Source of the DNA: Luteibacter sp.
Lineage (GTDB): Bacteria > Pseudomonadota > Gammaproteobacteria > Xanthomonadales > Rhodanobacteraceae
Direction: 5' to 3'
DNA length: 32,567 bases
Assembly (NCBI RefSeq): GCF_009912395.1
Contig: NZ_WNDO01000041.1
Location: 1-32,567 of the forward strand
The notes under the pieces are model-generated. The model searched no databases and had not been told where the DNA came from. It saw only the letters and a list, made by a program, of their open reading frames with translations. This document shows positions 26,008 through 32,567 of the stretch, in pieces (position 1 is the stretch's first letter; each line of letters begins with the position of its first letter). Position numbers and translations under genes: made by a program.

Positions 26008-28833
26008 TCAGATACCGAAGTCCAGGTTCATCTGCACCCACAGCTCGCGCCCGAGGGCGTTGTAGTTGGTGACGTCGAAGTACGGCCAGTCGCCGTTGGT
26101 GATGTCTTTCGGCGGACGCTTGTTGAAGATGTTGTTCGCCGAGAAGGTGATCGAGGCCATGGGATTGAAGCGATACGTCGTCGAACCGTTCCAGCGGATC
26201 CACGGCGGCAGATTCTTCGCGGTACCGGTGTGGTTCCACATGTGGCCGTCGCGCTGGCCGTAGATCGTGCTGCTCCAGGAGCCAAGGCTCCAGGTGAGGT
26301 TGCCGCTGACGCGGCTCTTGAACTCGTTGGAGTTCGCGCAACACAGGTAATCCTGCGTCGGGTCGCCTTCCTTCTCCTTGTCCGTATGGGTAAGCGCGTC
26401 GTAGTAGCTCACGCCCAGCACGAAGTCGCCGAAACGCCCTGCCCGCCAGCGATAATCCACCTGGGACTGGATACCGGTCTGGCGCTCGCTCGCCACGTTG
26501 ATGGGATAGGTCGAGACACCGAGCACCGCGTTCGGCGAGATGGGGTCCGTCGCCGGACGACGGCTCACTTCACCGAGCACCTCCTGGCAGGTCGGTGAAT
26601 TGATATCGAAGGGGGTCTGGCCATTCTCCGAGACACCCAGTCGACAGTTGGCTTCCGTCGTCAGGATTTCATCGGTGCCCAGCGTGCGCACTTCGTTCTT
26701 GATCAGCACGGCGTTGTAGTCCACCGACCAGCTCAACGCGTTGTCCGCGGTGGACCAGACGAAGCCATAGGTAAACGACTTCGCGGTGATGTCCTTCAGC
26801 TTGGTGTTGCCGCTGGACGTGGATAGCACGGCAAGACCGGACTGCGGGCAATCGTTGTAACTGTTCGAGCTGAAGCCGGCCAGCCGGCACTGGTAGTAGT
26901 CGGTATTGGTGGTATAGCCGCTGGAGTGGGCGGAGAACAGGTTGAACATGTTCGGTGCGCGGAACGCCGTGGCGTAACTGCCACGCAATAGCAGGGTGTC
27001 GAGCGGGCGGTATTCCAGGCCCAGCTTGTAGGTCAGCTTGCCGTTACCTTCGCCCGCGTAGTTGTACCGGTCCCATCGACCGGAGACGTTGGCGGTCAGT
27101 CGCTCCAGCAAGGGTATCTGGAACTCGGTACCGAAGGCCGTCGAATCGCGGCTACCCTTGGCGACCGTGGAGCCGGTCTGCCCACGAAAGAAACCTTCGT
27201 CGGCCAGTTCACTGGCGGAGCGGTTCTGGAAGTGCTCGTGGCCACGCTGCGCGATCACGGCCATGCCCACGTCGCCGGCCGGCAACGCGAACAGGCTGGG
27301 ATTGGTCAGCGTCACCGAGAAGCTCTGGTTCCAGGATTGCGACGCTGCGCGATTCAGGGCGCTGAAGCTGTTGTACAACGCACGGTCGATCGGCACGTAC
27401 AGGCGGTCGAGATTCGGCGCGAAGATGGGGTAACCGCTGGCATCGGTGCCAAGTTGCGGCCCCAGGTAGTAGTCGTCGACGCCGTTCTTCGCCAGGAAAT
27501 CAGTCGACTTGCGCACGAGGCTCGTCTGCGAGCGGTTGAAGTAGATGTCGTAGTCGAAGCCGGTGTCGAACAGAGGCCCCTTGCCGCCCACGGTGAAGTT
27601 GTAGCTGTGCGTGAAGACATGCTGGTCCTTCGCATCCAGCCCCACTTCCTCGGGGCCGAAAATCCTCTGCCAGGTTTCGTAGTGTCCGCTGGTCTGGTTA
27701 TAGAAGGTCTGGTTCCAGGACGGGCTTCCGCCGGAGTACGTCGGATTGCTGTAGCTATAGAGAATATCTGAGTAAAGCTGGGTTTCCGGCGTGAGGTGGT
27801 AGCGCAGGAACATTGCGCCGTTGATATCGGTTTCCTTGTTGCTCAGTGTCGTATAGCTGACGTTGTTCGGCGTGCCGCAGTAATGACCGAGGCCCGCTCC
27901 ACTGCGATAGCTATAAGCCGTAGTATTGCCGTACAGGTAGGACAGGCTGTTGCAGGTGGCTGCCCCCGGGTCCACATAATGCTTGTTGTCGCCGAGTTCC
28001 TGGCGCAGGAAGGTCCGCGACGGCACGGCGCCCTTCCCTGTCGGGTCGTCGTAGTACGAATCGATGTAATCGCGCTGATAGGCCCAGATGGGCGTCTGCT
28101 TCTCAAACTGGATGCCGCCGGAAATATCCAGGTCGCCCCACCGGGTGCCGCTGTTCAACTGAAGGCGCTGGTTCTCGCCGCCGCCATCGGAATACCCGCC
28201 CATGCGGAAATTGAGATGCGTGCCTTCGATATGATCCTTCAGCACGATATTGACCACGCCGGCGATGGCCGATGAGCCATACACCGACGACTGTCCACCC
28301 GTGAGCACGTCGATGTGATCGATAAGGCCGACGGGAATATTGGCGATGTCGGTGATGTTGGTGCCGCCGTTGTAAGCCAGGGGATAGCTCGCCATCGGCC
28401 GGCCGTTGAGCAGGGTCAGCGTGTATTCCGGAGGAAGGCCCAGGAGGCTCACGGTCTTTGCGCCCGGCGTGTAGCCGCCGGTGAACTGGCCGTCCTGGAC
28501 CGAACCGTTGGCGATCGGCAACGCCCTCAGCGCGTCGAAGGTGCTGCCGAAACCCTTTTGCTCAATATCCTTCGCCGTGATGGTGACCGACGGTGACGGC
28601 CCTTCGATCTGTGCCCGTGGAATGAGTGATCCGGTCACGGTGACCGCCTGCATTTTTGTCACATGGGCTGCATCCTCACCCGTCGCCTTTCCCTTGATCT
28701 TGACTGGCCGTTGGTCGGGTGATGCATCCTTCGGTGCATTGGCCGCCGCGTCGCCGGTAGCTACCTGCAAAGCGTGAGCCGTCGGAGCCAGCAGTAGCGA
28801 CGCCACCACCAGGCTCAAGGTCTTCAGTTTCAT
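26008..28833 (-). CDS. TonB-dependent outer-membrane receptor
   Basis: This is a TonB-dependent receptor of 941 residues. A signal peptide (LSLVVASLLLAPTAHA) is followed by a variable segment and the motif MQAVTVTGSLIPR, the typical TonB-box region of the Xanthomonadales Oar/CirA-like receptors. The plug runs over about 70-200 (PSVTITAKDIEQKGFGSTFDALRALP; LTLLNGRPM; VNIVLKDHIEGT). The rest is the 22-strand barrel with alternating aromatic residues, ending in RELWVQMNLDFGI, a classic terminal strand with an aromatic/aliphatic end. The ligand is unknown. The start ATG at 28833 follows AGGGG by nine bases; a GTG nine bases upstream is also possible. A LacI-type operator and a leader of about 330 nt lie upstream. 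Confidence 0.95.
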   Translation of the reverse strand: MKLKTLSLVVASLLLAPTAHALQVATGDAAANAPKDASPDQRPVKIKGKATGEDAAHVTKMQAVTVTGSLIPRAQIEGPSPSVTITAKDIEQKGFGSTFDALRALPIANGSVQDGQFTGGYTPGAKTVSLLGLPPEYTLTLLNGRPMASYPLAYNGGTNITDIANIPVGLIDHIDVLTGGQSSVYGSSAIAGVVNIVLKDHIEGTHLNFRMGGYSDGGGENQRLQLNSGTRWGDLDISGGIQFEKQTPIWAYQRDYIDSYYDDPTGKGAVPSRTFLRQELGDNKHYVDPGAATCNSLSYLYGNTTAYSYRSGAGLGHYCGTPNNVSYTTLSNKETDINGAMFLRYHLTPETQLYSDILYSYSNPTYSGGSPSWNQTFYNQTSGHYETWQRIFGPEEVGLDAKDQHVFTHSYNFTVGGKGPLFDTGFDYDIYFNRSQTSLVRKSTDFLAKNGVDDYYLGPQLGTDASGYPIFAPNLDRLYVPIDRALYNSFSALNRAASQSWNQSFSVTLTNPSLFALPAGDVGMAVIAQRGHEHFQNRSASELADEGFFRGQTGSTVAKGSRDSTAFGTEFQIPLLERLTANVSGRWDRYNYAGEGNGKLTYKLGLEYRPLDTLLLRGSYATAFRAPNMFNLFSAHSSGYTTNTDYYQCRLAGFSSNSYNDCPQSGLAVLSTSSGNTKLKDITAKSFTYGFVWSTADNALSWSVDYNAVLIKNEVRTLGTDEILTTEANCRLGVSENGQTPFDINSPTCQEVLGEVSRRPATDPISPNAVLGVSTYPINVASERQTGIQSQVDYRWRAGRFGDFVLGVSYYDALTHTDKEKEGDPTQDYLCCANSNEFKSRVSGNLTWSLGSWSSTIYGQRDGHMWNHTGTAKNLPPWIRWNGSTTYRFNPMASITFSANNIFNKRPPKDITNGDWPYFDVTNYNALGRELWVQMNLDFGI

Positions 28834-28842
28834 TCGTGACAC

Positions 28843-29334
28843 CCCTATCGCTGAATCATTTTCAGGACAAGCGCTCCCGTCGCCGCTTTCGCGTCGATGC
28901 GGAAGACACTACGGAGCCCACGCGCACCTGCCCGGCGCATCGGCGTTCATACCCCAGCCGAACGATTGAATGAAATGAATCAGCGCGACCCGGAGCGCTG
29001 CCCGGTTCGGGTCGTGAAACCTGCGGTTATCGTCCACGACCCACAGGCCGAGGCGCCTCGTCCAACGCGATGAACGCGATGGCGGGACCGCTTATCGTAT
29101 GGAATGGCCATGCGCTCCCCGCGCCACGACCACGTATCCCTGAGCGAACGATTTGAATCGTTCCAAATCGAGATTATGAAGCTTTCGTTACGTTGTCAAT
29201 TGTGGGCCAGGAAGACGGTTGACGTCGCTTTCGTCTAGGAAAAATTCCGGCGAATTTTCAGACGCCTCCTATAGGCATGGTCAGCAATATGCCTAAGCTC
29301 GGGAACCTCTTCATTCGTGACGAGGGAGCCTCAC
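28843..29334. other. Intergenic region of about 490 bases with the receptor leader and divergent promoters
   Basis: No credible gene. Nearest the receptor it would be the 5' untranslated leader, which contains CGACCCG (28986-28992) pairing with CGGGTCG (29008-29014). At 29146-29199 are the receptor promoter and operator. At 29241-29258 AAAATTC-CGGC-GAATTTT forms a dyad in front of the VirD4-like gene. The right third is AT-richer than the surroundings. Confidence 0.6.
29146..29199 (-). promoter_or_regulatory. TonB receptor promoter with LacI-type operator
   Basis: On the minus strand TTGACA (plus bases 29194-29199) is a perfect -35, followed by CATAAT (29173-29178) after 15 bases or TAATCT after 17. 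Directly downstream are two overlapping dyads: GAACGATT-TG-AATCGTTC (29146-29163) and GATTTG-N8-CAAATC (29150-29169). The second has the central CG and flanking TTTG/CAAA common to LacI/GalR-family operators, which often control such receptors in this order. The repressor gene is not in the window. Confidence 0.55.
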
Positions 29335-31686
29335 TTGAGGCAGTGGAACATTCTCATTCCAGCAAGCGCGATCGCGCTCTTGTTGATCATCGGCATCGCA
29401 CCGTATCTATCGGGTTACTTCACCGGCGTACTTCTCGGACTGACCGGGCATCCCGTCACCTGGACCCGCTGGCGGGACTACGTCCAGGTACCCGACCAGG
29501 CCGCCTACGCGCCTTATGCATGGCGCATCTACTTGGCCGGAGGCCTCGGCATCGGCATGCCTTCGGTCATCGCCGTCGTCGCCCTGAGGGCGTTGCGTCG
29601 TCGCCTGCCTGAGCCACGACCGCCTCGATTCGAACCACTCAAGGCGATCGCCTCGGCATCGCGGCATGGCGTGGTGCTTACGCGGAACATCGCCACCGAC
29701 ATGTCCGTACTGGTGGCGACGTCGCGGCCGGAGCGCGCGGTCCTCGGCACCTTGCTGCCTACGCTAGAACAGTCCGTGGGGCCGTGGCTGCTGGTCGGTA
29801 CGCCCGACGTCGTAGCCTCATGCGCCCCGGCGATCCAAAGAAGAGACATCGTCCACCTAGCACCCTTCGGCCGAGGGCATCGCTGGAACCCCTTTAGCGC
29901 CGCGTGGACACGGGAGGGGCTGCGCATGCCCGTGCTGGATAGCCTTGCCGAACGCTGGTATCCCGCAAACGACCCATCCAGCCGCCTCCTAGCTAGCCAC
30001 GCTCGACAGGCCTTCGTCGCCCTCGTCCAGGTCGTGGACGATGTTCTCCGCGCCAACGGCGAAGTCATCCCGCCCGCACCAGGCGACCTCCATCGCCTGA
30101 CCGAACCTCTAGGCACCGATCAGTGTCGGGCGTACCTCGACGCTCTGGCCGAAACGGAAGCCCTCTCGAAACGCACGCGCGAGGCGCTACGCCCCTGGCA
30201 GTCGCTGGACGATGTAGCGTTTCGGCTTGTCTGCGACGCCTTGCGCGTACCGCTCGCACTGTTCGGCCATGCGTCGGTGGACGCGGCGACGCGCGGCGAC
30301 GACATCTCCGGACGTGATCCGCACAGGACCGTCGTCTTCATCGAACTGCCGCCCGAACGGCGTAGCGAGGCAAGCCACCTGGTCGACACTTTTATCGCCT
30401 GGTGGCGGCATGCGACGCACGGCGCGCCCCATCGACGACTGCTCATCGATCGACTGGACACCTTTGGCCGAATGCCCATCCTGCTGGACGGCGATCTGCC
30501 GTGCGCCGCCACAACGCAGCGGCTTGCCACGCTTCGGTCTATCTATGGTCGCGACACCGGCAAGCTGCTATCGCACTTCCCTTGCCTGGTCATGCAAAAG
30601 GCCACGAACGATACCTGTGCCCAGGAAGGCGAAGACCTGCTCCAAACGTACGTACAAGTCCATGATCCCAAAGGACGTGGCATAGGGCACCCCGCTCGTG
30701 CCGGTGACCTTCGCGATCTGCCCGACGACCAGCAATTGGTCATCACAGGGCCATGGTTCCGTCCCTACACCGCACGCCTACCTTCCGTCCGTCATCAGGC
30801 CATCACCCTGCCTGTCCAAGAAACCGGAGACGCCATGCCTTTTCCCAAGCCCTTGGTGAGTTTGCTCACGTCCTTGCTAGCCGCCTGCTCCACGCCGACC
30901 TCCGAAGCTGTCGATGGGAAAGGAACGACTTCCGACACATCCATCAAAGGGTGCAATAGCCAGCACAACGTGGGCTCTGTTCAGTATGTCGACGCCTGTC
31001 TTGGGCCCCACCGATTCCGCTTGCCGAGAAATCTCTACGAATGGCAGACAGGACAGGATCTGGTCGGCATCGGCATCGGCGTCGGACTGAACGTGCAGTG
31101 GCCTTCGCTCGAGCCGTTGCCGCAAGGCCAGGATTACCACGACAACAATGAAACATTTATTTCGAGTATCGCTCTCGACATTCAGTATCTGGGGCCTCAC
31201 TCAGACAGTAACCACGGGATAATTTTGCGCAAATCCATCGAACCTTTCCCATCAGACGATCCGGAGCGATGGAATAACCCCGACGATAATTTACATCTCC
31301 GGATCAAAGGCGCACCCGTATACGATCTAACGCCGTATTACGCCGACTTTAACCTGATCGAACTCTATTACAAGAATTTGTATGGCGAGCTAACAAAGGC
31401 CACCGATCCGGATGTCCATAGGGACTGGTTCATCCGCATGACGGACGACGATTTACCTTCGACCGTCATCATTTGTGAATCCCACCGAATGCCCGATGGC
31501 GCAGCCATCGAGCAGAATCGCATCGTAGATAAAGCAGGCGATTTCCGCTCATCTTGCACTCACAAATTCATAGTGACCAAGTACAGCGTCATTGTTTACG
31601 CGCACTACCTAAGAATCATGATGCACGATTGGGAGCGAATAGAAGCGCGCGTTCGCAGCCTGCTTGAAAGCTCGGAGGTCAAGTAA
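29335..31686 (+). CDS. VirD4/TraG-like protein without Walker motifs, in frame with a lipoprotein
   Basis: This frame of 783 residues has two transmembrane helices (about 6-28 and 66-85) and then a cytosolic domain resembling VirD4/TraG coupling proteins: SVLVATSRPERAVLGTLLPTL, the RWNPF motif at 183-187, LLIDRLDTFGRMP at 369-381 and DLRDLPDDQQLVITG at 458-471. The P-loop position has no G-K-S/T and the Walker B glutamate is arginine, so ATPase activity is improbable. After residue 500 the same frame continues without a stop into a lipoprotein with its own start at 30835. It is either a real fusion or the stop between two genes has been lost. The TTG start at 29335 is chosen because GAGGGAG lies six bases before it; a GTG at 29317 is the alternative. 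Confidence 0.62.
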   Translation: MRQWNILIPASAIALLLIIGIAPYLSGYFTGVLLGLTGHPVTWTRWRDYVQVPDQAAYAPYAWRIYLAGGLGIGMPSVIAVVALRALRRRLPEPRPPRFEPLKAIASASRHGVVLTRNIATDMSVLVATSRPERAVLGTLLPTLEQSVGPWLLVGTPDVVASCAPAIQRRDIVHLAPFGRGHRWNPFSAAWTREGLRMPVLDSLAERWYPANDPSSRLLASHARQAFVALVQVVDDVLRANGEVIPPAPGDLHRLTEPLGTDQCRAYLDALAETEALSKRTREALRPWQSLDDVAFRLVCDALRVPLALFGHASVDAATRGDDISGRDPHRTVVFIELPPERRSEASHLVDTFIAWWRHATHGAPHRRLLIDRLDTFGRMPILLDGDLPCAATTQRLATLRSIYGRDTGKLLSHFPCLVMQKATNDTCAQEGEDLLQTYVQVHDPKGRGIGHPARAGDLRDLPDDQQLVITGPWFRPYTARLPSVRHQAITLPVQETGDAMPFPKPLVSLLTSLLAACSTPTSEAVDGKGTTSDTSIKGCNSQHNVGSVQYVDACLGPHRFRLPRNLYEWQTGQDLVGIGIGVGLNVQWPSLEPLPQGQDYHDNNETFISSIALDIQYLGPHSDSNHGIILRKSIEPFPSDDPERWNNPDDNLHLRIKGAPVYDLTPYYADFNLIELYYKNLYGELTKATDPDVHRDWFIRMTDDDLPSTVIICESHRMPDGAAIEQNRIVDKAGDFRSSCTHKFIVTKYSVIVYAHYLRIMMHDWERIEARVRSLLESSEVK
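30835..31686 (+). CDS. Lipoprotein, possibly an immunity protein (nested start in the VirD4-like frame)
   Basis: An internal ATG at 30835 has GGAGA four bases before it and opens a lipoprotein signal peptide: MPFPKPLVSLLTSLLAAC with lipobox LLAAC, Cys18 and Ser at +2, which favours the outer membrane. The mature part of about 265 residues has four cysteines in KGCNSQ, VDACLG, VIICES and SSCTHK, and strands such as CLGPHRFRLPRNLYEW. It ends in IMMHDWERIEARVRSLLES, a closing helix like that of lipoprotein immunity proteins guarding against secreted lipases; that link is my inference. GC falls visibly from about 31.1 kb. The stop abuts the next start directly, so the two are coupled. Confidence 0.68.
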   Translation: MPFPKPLVSLLTSLLAACSTPTSEAVDGKGTTSDTSIKGCNSQHNVGSVQYVDACLGPHRFRLPRNLYEWQTGQDLVGIGIGVGLNVQWPSLEPLPQGQDYHDNNETFISSIALDIQYLGPHSDSNHGIILRKSIEPFPSDDPERWNNPDDNLHLRIKGAPVYDLTPYYADFNLIELYYKNLYGELTKATDPDVHRDWFIRMTDDDLPSTVIICESHRMPDGAAIEQNRIVDKAGDFRSSCTHKFIVTKYSVIVYAHYLRIMMHDWERIEARVRSLLESSEVK

Positions 31687-32313
31687 ATGCCGAACGCACC
31701 CAAGGGTCTATCAGATAAAGATATTCAAATCCTCCAGCAATACGCTAGAGAGAAAAACCGGGAGCTTTACTGGAACTATTTGGCTCAGCTCCCAAGCAAT
31801 GATGGATACAGCCTTCTTGCACTAGGTGTCGTGCGTAACGACAACATGCCCGGTGCCACAGCAAATTCTTATGCAAAGAACTACGCCATGGAACATAGCG
31901 ACATAGTCATGAGCGAGCACCAGTGGGATCAATTTGGTGCTCGACTCATGCAACACGACCTTGAAAAACGCCTAGCATGGGCTGCAAGCGCTGATTATTC
32001 AGAATTCTCTTTGAATCTACCCGCTCGCCAAGTCATGAAAGTGCACGATGAGACGTTCGGTGACTATAACATCGACCCGAATGCCTGGACGCCACGCAAG
32101 CTACTCATGGCGGCACATGAGCGTGACGTGGAAGAGCAACGTCTGATTGAACGTGGCGACATGCGCCCGGAAGACGCTAGTCACCACATGGAATCGCGCT
32201 GGTCGGCCATGCTCGACAACGGCTATGCCGGCGTGCAGCGCATGGCCTCGACGACGATTCGCTCGACCATGGACCGCATTGATCTTGCCCCTGATTTACG
32301 GACACCTATCTAA
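31687..32313 (+). pseudogene. Effector-like protein, N-terminal part, interrupted by the IS
   Basis: The gene starts immediately after the lipoprotein stop, with GGAGGT seven bases before its ATG. The first 197 residues are native; the IS begins at base 32280 and supplies the last ten or so residues and the stop. The protein is soluble, without signal peptide. It is rich in helices (LSDKDIQILQQYAREKNRELYWNYLAQ, GYSLLALGVVRNDNMPGATANSYAKNYAMEHSD, HQWDQFGARLMQHDLEKR, WTPRKLLMAAHERDVEEQRLIERG). I recall this opening style from effector proteins of the Xanthomonadales type IV secretion system, which carry a C-terminal XVIPCD signal. That domain, if present, would have been cut off. The GC content is lower than the chromosome. 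Confidence 0.55.
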
Positions 32314-32567
32314 GCGACATTGGCCAGCTCGTACTGCTCTGGGCTGAGGTAGCCCAGGGTCGAGTGCAGCCGGATCCGATTGTAGTCAACCTCAATGTAG
32401 TCAAACACATGAGCCTTGGCCTGCTCCCGTGTGGCGAGGTGTTCACCATGGATGGCCTCGACCTTCAGACTGTGGTTCCAACTCTCCATTGCTGCGTTGT
32501 CGTAGCAGTTGCCTCTGGCACTCATGCTGGCGATCAAAGCGTATTGCTCCAACAGGGCGCGGTGCTC
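32280..32567 (-). mobile_element. Right end of an IS3-family insertion sequence (right copy, partial)
   Basis: This is the second copy of the same element, in opposite orientation, entering from the right edge. Bases 32280-32446 are the exact reverse complement of 1-167, and a further 121 bases of the element are visible. The edge is placed at 32280, where identity with the left copy begins. Its 3' end faces into the window, as does that of the left copy. Confidence 0.9.
32310..32567 (-). CDS. IS3-family transposase (OrfB type), C-terminal part
   Basis: The gene enters from the right edge and ends at 32310. About 85 residues are visible, including SMSARGNCYDNAAMESWNHSLKVE. In IS3-family transposases this contains the last catalytic residue of the DDE triad: the glutamate in NAAMESW, seven residues after the conserved G-N-C-Y-D region. 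The rest ([22 protein letters not shown]) is identical to the left copy. The frame is intact as far as seen; upstream parts and the OrfA gene lie outside. Confidence 0.92.
   Translation of the reverse strand, partial: EHRALLEQYALIASMSARGNCYDNAAMESWNHSLKVEAIHGEHLATREQAKAHVFDYIEVDYNRIRLHSTLGYLSPEQYELANVA

Noticed and set aside
29335-30834. Part of a conjugation or full type IV secretion operon
   Set aside because: No VirB or relaxase genes are nearby, and the Walker A and B motifs are missing, so it cannot be a normal coupling ATPase.

Overview
The window is high-GC chromosomal DNA that most resembles a gammaproteobacterium of the Xanthomonadales/Lysobacterales, probably Rhodanobacteraceae (Luteibacter or Dyella type). 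This placement is an inference. It rests on an SOS mutagenesis cassette (umuD-like, imuA, imuB, dnaE2), a large TonB-dependent receptor, DEDDy RNase D, a clade-2 catalase, and a right-end module resembling the type IV secretion effector/immunity loci of this order. No species marker such as rRNA is present.

Both ends lie inside the same IS3-family element, in opposite orientation, with the transposase 3' ends facing inward. The terminal 167 bases are identical in the two copies. Each copy cuts a gene at its inner edge: a TrmO-like gene on the left and an effector-like gene on the right. The window may therefore be a contig that ends in repeats, or a segment bounded by inverted IS copies.

Layout: 0.17-1.6 kb holds the truncated TrmO-like gene, a LysR remnant and a GNAT acetyltransferase. 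1.6-5.7 kb holds a small conserved protein, a LysR regulator divergent from a RidA-family gene, a lipoprotein, and a translationally coupled DUF1330-type/alpha-beta hydrolase pair with a strong promoter and paired CCCGGG operator motifs. 5.8-11.5 kb is the compact SOS translesion operon on the minus strand. 11.5-14.6 kb holds a VOC protein, a LysE exporter, an SDR and a TetR regulator. A 22-bp operator precedes tetR and recurs upstream of the SDR gene, which defines a small regulon. 14.6-18.8 kb holds a membrane-anchored FGE-like protein with a helical repeat region, RNase D and a coupled pair of unknown genes. 18.8-22.8 kb holds a secreted protein, a katE-type catalase, a GNAT, an NTF2-like protein and tRNA-Ala(CGC) with promoter and terminator. 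22.9-26.0 kb holds a secreted GH18 protein, a periplasmic histidine phosphatase, a rifamycin ADP-ribosyltransferase (arr) and an unknown exported protein. 26.0-28.8 kb is a TonB-dependent receptor with a LacI-type operator and a leader of about 330 nt.

The least ordinary part is 29.3-32.3 kb. It holds a VirD4/TraG-like protein that has lost both Walker motifs, an outer-membrane-type lipoprotein in the same reading frame with its own internal start, and an immediately adjacent cytosolic protein interrupted by the IS. The last two have visibly lower GC. I read this as a contact-dependent effector/immunity cassette with a pseudo-coupling protein. That is an inference without database support.
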